Assembly: GCA_028564705.1 (NCBI GenBank)
Contig: JAPXFQ010002706.1
Location: 62,001-126,000 of the forward strand
From: Apricaphanius iberus
Taxonomy: Eukaryota > Chordata > Actinopteri > Cyprinodontiformes > Aphaniidae
Length of the DNA: 64,000 bases
Direction of reading: 5' to 3'
Shown: positions 56,224-64,000 of the stretch, one piece after another
Position numbering within the stretch: the stretch's first letter is position 1
Layout: each line of letters begins with the position of its first letter
The notes under the pieces: generated by a model
The model's input: only the letters and a program-made list of their open reading frames with translations
Database searches by the model: none
What the model was told of the DNA's origin: nothing
Program-made: the position numbers and the translations under genes

Positions 56224-57579
56224 TTAAAACCACTTTTGTTTGTGGTTTTGTAACGTCCACCAGGCCCTCAGTGTCAATTCTTGGACCCTCTCTTGAACGT
56301 CAGAGGTCGTTGGGACCGTCTCTGGAATGTCAGGGGTCAATGGGACCGTCTCTGGAACGTCAGGGGTCAATGGGACCGTCTCTGGAATGTCAGGGGTCAA
56401 TGGGACCGTCTCTGGAACGTCTGGGGTCAATGGGACCGTATCTGGAGCAGGAGCAATGACTGGAACCCCCATTAGAGTAGGAACAGGAACCGGGACTGAG
56501 GACCCGAACTCCGGACTATACTCAGGAGTCCAGGGTTCCGGATCACACTCTGTAGAACGCTCAGAAACAATCTCTATAGAGCTCTTGGGCTCACTGCTGA
56601 TGGAGTCCGCTGAAGGAGTGCAGGTTGAGGCTGGTTGGAAATGAGGATGAGGTGGAGGTGGTCTTCCTAATACTTGGGCCAAGGCTGCTCGTTTATTCCA
56701 CTCAGCCTCGACCCATAAACTGGTCAAACCGGTCACACTAAATAGCAGTTTCCATGGCCTAACAAGCTCCATTACTTTTTCTACAGCTGAAACTCTGTCC
56801 CATGGTGAACTTATAGCTGCCACTTTATCCAAAAAAAGTCTGATGGAGCTATGCAGGGCTGGCATGCCAAGAGCAGGAGAGTCCAGGAGATTAGCTCCAC
56901 CCGAGGACCGGTGCGTGGTTGCGCTGAAGAGGATGAGGAGGCGGCCCCGAAACTGGCTGCTGGCGGCAGGAGGAAGCGGCAGCTGAATGATCGCAGCTGG
57001 GAACAGTATCAAGCAGGACGGAAAGATCTGAGGTGCCGCGATCCTGAGAGGGAAACGAGGACCATCCAGGAACCGATGGCTTGGTGCTGGTGGAAGCTTC
57101 CGCCGAAAAACCGCCATTTGGATCGGTCCACACGGGAGCGCGGAGAGAGGAAGCGGAGCTCTCCTGGAACGAAGACGGAGCAGCTCGGCGACGCCTCCTT
57201 CTTCGGCACCCGGGAGCAGATTGAGGCCCAATCCCAGAGGGTTCAGAGACGGGCGGAGGACCAGTGGAATGAGACAGGAAGGACGCCCGGTCGGACCAGG
57301 AAGTAGAAATCTGGGGCGAAACCAGCGCACTCTGGCCGCCGTCGCAGAGATCCAGCTCGTCGTCCTGGAGGTCAGTGGAGAAATCCGGGAAGCCGTCATC
57401 GTCCTCCGAAGAATCATCGTCCATGGGGGCGAGGAGGAACGCTGGGGAAGCAGCAGCCGTGTTCCCCAGAGGACACTCAAGAGCAACACGATGGCTTGAG
57501 ACCCAAGGGGCGGGGAAGCCGCCCACCTCACGACGGCGGGGCCCAACACCGGGCGGACAGAGAGCCAGTCGGGATCCAC
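56224..57579 (-). CDS. Proline-rich frame of LTR element (gag-like?)
   Basis: A minus-strand frame of 451 codons downstream of the LTR at 57690-58041, at the place of gag. The first half is basic and Pro/Arg/Leu-rich, and an alternative frame is open over the same bases for 211 codons (56891-57526), so the true frame there is unsure. The middle looks more protein-like: FLDKVAAISSPWDRVSAVEK, VMELVRPWKLLFSVTGLTSL, AEWNKRAALAQVLGRPPPP. The C-terminal part has 10-residue repeats of the form VPLTPDIPET. No zinc knuckle, protease or RT is seen. I infer a gag-type structural protein of a truncated LTR retroelement. No database comparison was possible. Confidence 0.45.
   Translation of the reverse strand: MDPDWLSVRPVLGPAVVRWAASPPLGSQAIVLLLSVLWGTRLLLPQRSSSPPWTMILRRTMTASRISPLTSRTTSWISATAARVRWFRPRFLLPGPTGRPSCLIPLVLRPSLNPLGLGLNLLPGAEEGGVAELLRLRSRRAPLPLSALPCGPIQMAVFRRKLPPAPSHRFLDGPRFPLRIAAPQIFPSCLILFPAAIIQLPLPPAASSQFRGRLLILFSATTHRSSGGANLLDSPALGMPALHSSIRLFLDKVAAISSPWDRVSAVEKVMELVRPWKLLFSVTGLTSLWVEAEWNKRAALAQVLGRPPPPHPHFQPASTCTPSADSISSEPKSSIEIVSERSTECDPEPWTPEYSPEFGSSVPVPVPTLMGVPVIAPAPDTVPLTPDVPETVPLTPDIPETVPLTPDVPETVPLTPDIPETVPTTSDVQERVQELTLRAWWTLQNHKQKWF
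56285..56448. repeat. 30-bp tandem repeat, about five units
   Basis: Units of 'tcaatgggaccgtctctgga' plus ten bases. Units are in frame with the minus-strand CDS and encode ten-residue VPLTPD(V/I)PET repeats. Confidence 0.92.
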
Positions 57580-57689
57580 AAAAAGGTGAGTCCGAATAGA
57601 GTCCTTGACTTACACTCCAATTTATTAATTCTCTCCATTTTTTTCTCGGTGTGGGGATACTCCGCTGGGTCCAGTGGTTCAGGTCGTAC

Positions 57690-58041
57690 TGTCATGTTTC
57701 GGTAGTTGAAGGAGGACCCAGATGCGGTGCGGGGTTTGTGGCTCTTACGGCCCATGTTTATTTAAATCCAAAAGCAGAAATGGCAACAACGAAAACTAGG
57801 GGAGATAACGACAACAAAGACAATACGACAACAACGACCCGACGAGGACAGACTGACACAGAAGGGCATATATACTGCGGGGAGGGTAATCAAGGAACAA
57901 AGAACACCTGGGAGCAGAGAAGGAAAACACAGGGAGGCCTAATAGGACACAAGTGAAACTGACTAGGATTAATTGACACAGATAGACGGGGAGAAACAAA
58001 CAGGGAGGAACAAACAACACAGACAGGGACGGATCATGACA
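57690..58041 (-). mobile_element. LTR of a retroelement
   Basis: 352 bp with TG...CA ends. The minus strand starts TGTCATGATCC and ends GAAACATGACA, giving a short terminal inverted repeat TGTCATG/CATGACA. On the minus strand TATATATG lies near 57870 and AATAAAC near 57757, in the order of promoter then polyadenylation signal. It would be the 5' LTR of the element carrying the proline-rich frame. The 3' LTR is missing, since the element is cut at about 56210. It borders L2 sequence on the right. Confidence 0.75.
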
Positions 58042-59990
58042 GTAATCAGCCATAGGAGGTTGGCTCCCTGGTTTAGTGCAGAGTTGCATACTTTAAAGCA
58101 GAATACTAGGAAACTGGAGAGAAAATGGCGCTCTACACACTTAAATGATTCCTTTCTAACCTGGAAAAATAGTCTACTACTTCATAAAAACGCCCTTCGA
58201 CAGCATATTTCTTGTCATTAATAGAGGTAAATAAAAACAATCCTAGGTTTCTTTTTAGTACAGTTGCCAAACTTACACGGAGTCATAGCTCTGTTGAGGC
58301 AACTATTTCCCTTTATCTCAGTAGTGATGACTTTATGAGATTCTTCATAAATAAAATAAATTATATTCAAATAAAATCCTTGGCATTCTCCCAAACATGA
58401 CTATCTCTCTTTCAGTAAAGGAGACAATATCAGAGAGAACTGTAGAACCATGTCTATGTCTGTACCGTTTTGATTCTGTCGAACTTTCAGAATTATCACA
58501 AATATTAGCTTCATCTCAACCCTCAACTTGTATGTTAGACCCAATGCCAACCAAATTATTTAAGTAAGTGTTCCCTCTGGTTACTAGCCCTATTCTAGAC
58601 ATGATGAATGTATCTTTAATAAATGGATATGTGCCTCAGGAATTTAAAGTTGCTGTAATTAAACCTTTACTCAAGAAACCCTCCCTAGATCAAGATGACT
58701 TAGCTAACTTCAGACCTATATCTAACCATCCTTTCTTATCCAAAGTTCTTGAGAAAATAGTTGCTAATTAAGTATGTGAGCATCTTAACAGCAAGAGCCT
58801 GTTTGAAGAATTTCAGTCAGGTTTTAGAGCTCATCATAGCACTTAAACAGCACTGGTGAAAGTTTCTAATGATATTCTAATGGCTTCAGATAATGGATTT
58901 GTGACTGTTCTGGAATTGTCAGATCTCAGTGCTGCTTTTGACACAGTTGATCATAATATTATCTTAGAAAGGCTTTAACATGTTGCAGGGATCAAGGGAA
59001 CAGCACTTGGCTGGTTTAAATCATTTCTGTCCGACAGATTCCACTTTGTTCATGTTAATTATAAATCTTTCTCACACTCAAGGATTGCTTGTGGAGTACC
59101 ACAGGGTTCTGTGCTTGGACCGATTCTCTTTACTATATATATTTTTCCAATTGGTAAAATAATTAGACAACATGAAATTAATTTCCACAGTTATGCCGAT
59201 GATACACAATTATATTTATCAATAATACCTGATGAAACCAATCAGTTAGGTAGATTACAAGCATGTCTGGAAGACGTAAATCCTGGATGACTGAATTTTC
59301 TACTTTTAAATTCAGAGAAGACAGAAGTTTTTGTCTTTGGACCAGAACCTTTAACAAGTAAACTGCAAAATCAATCACCTCATCTGGATGGCATTAATTT
59401 AATAACATAATAACGTAAAGAACCTCTGTGTTATTTTTGACCAAGACATGACTTTTAAATCCAATATTAAACAGGTTTCTAAGATTTACTTCTTTCACCT
59501 CAGGAATATTGCTAAAATGAGAAACATCCTGTCCTGGAGCGATGCAGAGAAACTAGTCCATGCATTTGTTACTTCAAGGCTGGACTACTGTAATTATTGT
59601 TATCAGGAAGTCCACAGAATGAAATTAAAAGGCTTCAGTTGATCCAAAATCCTGCAGCAAGAGTTCTTTTGAATATTAAAAAGAGAGATCACATTTCTCC
59701 TGTTTTGGCTTCTCTCTACTGGCTCCCCGTTAAATCCAGAATACAGTTTAAGATCCTCCTCCTTACTTATAAAGACCTTAATAACCAAGCTCCATTGTAC
59801 ATCAGAAATCTGATTGTTCCATATGTTCCTAACAGAGCACTTCATTCTCAGAATGCAGGTTTACTGGTAGTTTCTAGGATTATTAAAATAAGAATGGGAG
59901 GCAGATCTTTTAGTTATCAGGCTCCTCTCCTGTGGAACCAGCTCCCAGTTTTAGTCTGAGGGAGATACTTTTAAGACTAGCTTAAAGCCT
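58042..59990 (+). pseudogene. L2 LINE reverse transcriptase, decayed
   Basis: Blocks are readable in several frames: RLAPWFSAELHTLKQNTRKL; NKNNPRFLFSTVAKLT; a block with FKVAVIKPLLKKPSLDQDD and LANFRPISNHPFLSKVLEK (58640-58770); [14 protein letters not shown] (near 58930); CGVPQGSVLGPILFTIYIF (near 59100); the catalytic SYADDTQLYLS (codons 59192-59203); a C-terminal NPAARVLLNIKKRDHISPVL; and MGGRSFSYQAPLLWNQLP ending at 59959. At least six stops or frame changes occur, among them TAA codons near 58770, 58843 and 58976. It is clearly dead and older than the copy at 52-55 kb. Confidence 0.88.
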
Positions 59991-60505
59991 TCCTTTTTGA
60001 TAGAGCGTATACTTAGAGTGGCTTAGGTTATCCTGAGCATTTTTTTTTAGTTATGCTGCTATAGGTTTAGACTTTGGAAGACAGACTGACCACTTTTCTT
60101 CTCTCTTCTTCTGCTTTTCTCTTCTGCTGTTCTCCAGATGTATTTTTTCTGCTGTTTATGCGATAGTTAACCCGGTTTTCTCTCAGTATTTTTCTACCCA
60201 TGGAAGCTCCACGTGGTCTAGTGCCCTGCTCAGCTGCGGTGCCCCCTTCTGGATGGGGAGCATCGGTCCAGGTGATGCTCAAAGTGACAGAGCATCCTCC
60301 ATGCTGTCTCTTCTCTGTCTTCTCAGACCCCCAGATGGTCGTGGCAGATGACCGCTTGTACTAAGCAAGGTTCTGCAGCAGATTTCTTTCTGTTAAAGGG
60401 GAGTTTTTCCTCTCCACTGCCGCTACATGCTTGCATATTTTTGTCTTTTGATGTGAAGCCTTTGGCTGAGTAAAGCTCTATATAGATCAACATTGATTGA
60501 TTTAA
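58042..60505 (+). mobile_element. L2-clade LINE, 5'-truncated
   Basis: Begins abruptly next to the LTR in the linker before the RT and runs through the RT to a 3' end with 'tagtgccctgctcagctgcg', 'gatggtcgtggcagatgacc' and a TTGATTGATTT tail near 60500. It is the same family as the fragments at 16790-17342 and 20790-21240. The endonuclease part is absent; the LTR element to its left may have separated it or it was never copied. Confidence 0.85.
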
Positions 60506-60925
60506 ATAAAACGGCCTTCTTTGCCTCTGCATGCCTGCAGCTGCCTTTGTGGAATTGCTTTCTCTGCCTCTCGGTTACCATGGTTACCTGTGAAACGCCC
60601 CATATTAGATGTCTTGAATCATGCAGAATATTCACTAGACACTTTGCATTGACCATTTATGGCAGAAAGTGGGTATGTAGGACGTGGGATAAGATCCAAA
60701 AAACAGCCGAGCACATTTCTACTAAGAGTTTGATTTCTAAAGTGGAAATTGCCTGGAGCTGTGCTTACTCCAAGTTTGATAGATCAGAAGTGTACTAGGC
60801 GCAAGTAAAAAAAAAGTTGCTGAGCTTAAGCATGGTTTTAGTGATGATCTACACAAAGTTTTATAAGTGAGACCCTTGAAGTCTTTTGTGTCTTAGGCAC
60901 ACGCTTTCTTGGGAATATGGGTTAT
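60506..60925. other. Unassigned interval
   Basis: A plus-strand frame of 101 codons (60493-60798) has no similarity I recognise. No repeats seen. Confidence 0.4.
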
Positions 60926-61742
60926 TGAGGATTCCTTCCATAGCCTGGGAATAGAACCAGGGTCCAGAAGAAACTTAAACAGTGTGGTGAAGACTGCACC
61001 AGCTGTGCGGCACAGGCTTTAAACACCCTGCCCCTGAGCCTGTCAGGGCCCTAGGCTTTGTACAGGTTCACTTTTTGCAAGATGGAGATAACCATCTGTT
61101 CATCCACAATAAGATCTTGATTGTTGAGCTGGCTGCTAAAATTAAAGCTTTCTGATGTCCTAGGTTTGTTTTATCTTCTGACGATGTTCAGTTCTTCTGC
61201 GAATGAGGCAGGGTCTAAACAGCCTAACTTTAGTTGCCGGGCCCATCATAATGTTCAGTCCTTGCCATGCCTCCTTCACATTACCAGATGTTAGTTTATC
61301 CTCTACTTTCTTTCTGTAAATACCCTTTGCAAGAATAGACTGTCTCCTGAATTCTTTCTCCAATTCATTCACTCTCTGCTTGTCCCCCTGAAGAAAAGCT
61401 ATTTTAGTTAGCAGAATTTCATTTCCTTAGTAACCAATTTTTTATTATAAGGGTAGATGGTTATCTTTTTCATAGGATTTACAGTGCTTTCACACAATAA
61501 AATATATGAGGTCACAACATCTGTCAGTAAATCCAAATCCCCACCACAGTCATTAAAAAACAAGTCCCGGTCTGTGAGTTCAAAACAGCCTCTTAGTGTA
61601 TCCATTTGTTCAATATTACAGACTGTAATGGCTTTTGTTATTGTTCCCCCTGTTTTTAGTTGTGATCTTCGTGCCTATGATATATATGCATTCTGGATGT
61701 TTTCGTAACAAAGGTCCAATATATTATTTATTCTGGTAGGAG
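60926..61742 (-). pseudogene. Jockey/I-type LINE ORF2, middle part
   Basis: The minus strand encodes, from right to left, a TRINNILDLCYENIQNAYIS block (61740-61670), MDTLRGCFELTDRDLFFNDC with YPYNKKLVTKEMKF (61605-61408), and AKGIYRKKVEDKLTSGNVKE with AWQGLNIMMGPATK (61372-61200). The start of the RT is near 60950-61090 in damaged form. It is continuous with 62998-63830 once the L2 tail between them is removed. The element is truncated at 60926, before the RT core. Confidence 0.75.
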
Positions 61743-62242
61743 TGTCCAGGAAAGATGCTGAAAAACTAGTCCATGCCCTTGTTACTTCAAGGTTGGATTA
61801 CTGTAACTCTTTATTATCAGGTATTCCACAGAATACAATTAAAAGTCTTCAGTTAGTCCAAAATGCTGCTGCTAGGATTCTGATGAATATTAAAAGAAGA
61901 GATAGCATTTCCCCTGTTTTAGCTTCTCTTCACTGGCTCCCAGTAAAATCTAGAATAGTATTCAAGATCCTCCTTCTGACATATAAAGCTCTTAATAATC
62001 AAACTCCATCATACATAAGAGACCTGATTGTTCCATATGTTCCTAACAGACCACTTCGCTCTCAGACTGCAGGTTTACTGGTAGTTCTTAGGATTTCTAA
62101 AAGTACAATGGGTGGCAGATCTTTCAGCTATCAGGCTCCCCTCCTATGGAACCAGCTCCCAGGGTTGGTTCGTGAAGCAGACAATTTGTCTATCTTTAAA
62201 ACTAGGCTTAAAACTTTCCTCTTTGACAAAGCTTACAGTTAG
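61742..62242 (+). pseudogene. L2 ORF2 C-terminal fragment, open
   Basis: 166 codons without a break: KLVHALVTSRLDYCNSLLSG, IPQNTIKSLQLVQNAAARIL, SPVLASLHWLPVKSRIVFKI, PNRPLRSQTAGLLVV and MGGRSFSYQAPLLWNQLPGL, ending FLFDKAYS. This is the conserved region after the RT thumb in L2 ORF2. The Met at 61742 is only the first Met of the truncated copy, so the frame is not a gene, although its openness points to a fairly recent insertion. Confidence 0.8.
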
Positions 62243-63000
62243 AGATATGTTCATAGGTAGTTAGAGACAGGTTAACAGGTAGCTAGGAAGAGACAGGTTA
62301 ATGTTATTAGTCAGGTAGAGTATCAAAAGCTAGGAAGAGATAGGAAGAGGTAGAGTAGCTAGGTAGAGATAGATTATTGTAAGCCAGGTAGAGAGTGTTA
62401 GTAGCTAGGTCTCCTAGTAGCAAGGAGACAGGTTAATGTTAGTAGCTATGCTGCTTTAGGCTAGGTTAGGCTAGGCTGTTGGAGGACATTATTAGAGACA
62501 GTTCCTACTATCTCTCCTATTTCTCCCCAACTGCATGATGTGTTGTCAGTTCAAGCACTAACCTGTTTTTTCTCTTAGTCTCTTCTTATAGTAGGTGCTC
62601 CTGACCCGCCCTGCTTGACCACCCTGACTAAGATGGCATTGCAGTGACGGAAAGTTCTTCATATCCTGCAACAAACTTCTGCATCAGTTCTGTTGCTCTT
62701 TCTCTGTCTCTATTCTGTATCTCTGTTCTGTATTGTCCAAACCACAGACGGTCTCGGCCGATGACCGCTTGTGCTGAGCCTGGTTCTGCCGGAGATTTCT
62801 TCCTGTTAAAAGGGAGTTTTTCCTTTCCACTGTCGCTTCATGCTTGCTCAGTGTGAGGGATTGCTGAGAATTACACGACGCAATCGTCTGTGGTCCTCTA
62901 ATTTCTACATTAAAGATTGTATTGTAATAACTCTTCTTGTAAAGTGCCTTGAGATGACATCTGTTGTGAAACGGGGCTATATAAATAAATTGAATTGAGT
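61743..63000 (+). mobile_element. L2-clade LINE 3' end with ORF2 C-terminus
   Basis: A 5'-truncated copy inserted into the opposite-strand LINE. It carries 166 open codons of the ORF2 C-terminus and a full 3' UTR ending 'ctatataaataaattgaatt'. The LINE reading on either side joins cleanly at 'gtg' (61738-61740 and 63000-63002), suggesting a very short target duplication. Confidence 0.85.
62250..62470 (+). repeat. Degenerate 'gtagctagg' repeats in L2 3' UTR
   Basis: Irregular reiterations of 'ggtagctaggaagaga', 'caggttaatgtta' and 'taggctaggttaggctagg' within the 3' UTR of the L2 copy. They are absent from the shorter tail at 7905-8296. Confidence 0.7.
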
Positions 63001-63830
63001 GATGACATATTGGTCCAGATCAGGAAAATATGCTGCGACATTAAGCCTACAGCAATTAAAATCCCCAAGGAGAAACACAGGCAGGCTTCGTCTATGGAAG
63101 CCTATTAGTGCGGCATGGAAAATCTAAATGTAGGTCTTTTAATCGTGTCTTTAATCCCCTGGATTAAAGACACGATTTATTCCCCTGCACTCTGTGGCAA
63201 ATCTCTATGATTGCTGTCAGCTATCTGCTCTGCTGCCATGTTTAAGTCCGGTCCTGGGACTTTACTAAAATCACATTCAGCTGGGAGAACTCTCAGGAAA
63301 AATAATGTGGTCTAAAAGACACTCTCATCAGTTTGTAGTGCTTACAGCTCTCAGTCTCTCACTGTATAGTTTGTGGCCCACTTACTATTGACAGCTATGC
63401 AGAGCCCGCCCCAATTGGATTTTCTGGTTCTCGCCGCATCCCTATTAAAGCAAATTATGTTGAAGTTGGCCAGTTGCAGCTCTGTGTCCTCTGTAAACCA
63501 CGTCTCAGTGCTGTAAAATAGGCTGATGTGTTGGTAATCCCAATATAACTTTAGGAGGGTGGAAAGTTTCTCTGTTTTTTTTCCGAAGTGATTTTGCATT
63601 TGACATCTCTATTGCGGGGAGTGGTAGCTGGCTGCCTCTCCTCTTTAGCCCATTTATTATGCAACCTCTGGACCCTCTTTTCCTCTGGATGCGCTTTCGC
63701 TTCTGATTATGAGATATCTGACTTGGAATAATTTCAATGAAAAGGAATGCCTGTGGTACCCTCCAATCCCTCCAATCTCTGGAACAGTTAGTATCAGGGT
63801 ACATATCAGTGCCCGTCTGCACTGCAGGGC
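62998..63830 (-). pseudogene. Jockey/I-type LINE ORF2, endonuclease part
   Basis: The minus strand encodes an Arg/Lys-rich leader (KRKRIQRKRGSRG), LPLPAIEMSNAKSLRKKN, then in another frame LYWDYQHISLFYSTETWFTE, LQLANFNIICFNRDAARTRK and GGLCIAVNSKWATNYTV. These are the endonuclease N and E blocks of the jockey/I type. A GDFN-like block follows near 63060. Frame changes at about 63560 and 63350 and the L2 insertion make it non-functional. Same group as 29375-32160. Confidence 0.75.
63141..63177. repeat. Perfect 17-bp palindrome with 3-nt loop
   Basis: The arms AATCGTGTCTTTAATCC (63141-63157) and the exact inverse (63161-63177) are separated by CCT, within the decayed LINE endonuclease. Confidence 0.9.
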
Positions 63831-63898
63831 TTACTTTTTCTTTCTTGCAAGTTCATGATGTGGAGCTGAAGCAACTTCCGCCTATGAATGTTTATGCA

Positions 63899-63926
63899 TG
63901 AATTGATTGATTGATTGATTGATTGA
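63899..63926 (+). repeat. (GATT)n microsatellite
   Basis: Six to seven uninterrupted ATTG/GATT units. It may be the tail of another retroelement whose body lies outside the window or is lost. Confidence 0.9.
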
Positions 63927-64000
63927 GACAGCCTGGGCCGATTTCTGCATGATTAAAAGTCGCTTAAAAGTCACATTGGCACAGGCACAGAGGGAGTTCC

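Noticed and set aside
56891..57526. Alternative 211-codon minus-strand frame, acidic and Ser-rich
   Set aside because: It overlaps the 451-codon frame in GC-rich DNA. Only one can be real and the choice is unsure, so it is mentioned there and not called.

Overview
The window looks like repeat-dense intergenic or intronic DNA from a ray-finned (teleost) fish. I find no intact host gene, no rRNA or tRNA gene and no CRISPR array. The fish assignment rests on established knowledge of the repeats: L2-clade LINE 3' ends with the (TGAATTGA)-type tail, a Rex3-type RTE tail with GATG repeats, jockey/I-like LINEs of the kind abundant in fish, a Polinton/Maverick integrase, piggyBac, hAT, Harbinger-type and Tc1-type DNA transposons, and a tRNA-derived SINE. 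Nearly every long open frame is a piece of a transposon protein or chance. The species cannot be named from the sequence.

Layout. 1-3640: an unrecognised GC-rich block with short tandem repeats, split by a non-autonomous hAT (2278-3521). 4156-5126: a Harbinger-like MITE carrying a GC-rich minisatellite. About 5130-9900: a diverged, inverted copy of the interior of the LTR element found later, itself hit by an L2 3' end. 9900-13080: mostly unassigned, with weak retroviral signals at 11.86-12.4 kb. 13085-15433: a piggyBac element with roughly 395-bp inverted repeats and a broken transposase. 16.8-22 kb: L2 fragments, a Rex3 insertion with a perfect 13-bp target duplication, a duplicated 440-620 bp segment, and a Tc1/mariner remnant. 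22756-27968: an old hAT-like bracket filled by a LINE. 28.7-32.2 kb: two LINEs. 32.2-35.6 kb: a hAT end, a G-rich minisatellite and Polinton remnants with an integrase pseudogene.

36.38-56.02 kb is a nest. Hairpin-forming repeats of about 31 bp flank an array of roughly 760-bp tandem units. A young LTR element (36582-49597, two 586-bp LTRs, transcribed from the minus strand) sits in a hairpin unit. A 3.9-kb DNA transposon with perfect 32-bp TIRs sits inside the LTR element, and a SINE and a Rex3-type fragment sit inside that. A 3.6-kb L2 LINE interrupts the 760-bp array and carries its own nested LINE tail. 56.2-64 kb holds a truncated LTR retroelement, an L2 pseudogene, and another LINE interrupted by an L2 tail.

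The genes do not form a pathway. What ties the window together is insertion order, and two points are unusually readable. The inverted copy at 5-10 kb supplies the empty site for the DNA transposon at 38.7 kb. The LTR element combines near-identical LTRs with an interior in which I can see no gag, pol or env, which suggests a trans-mobilised derivative. I saw no convincing new biological system beyond these.
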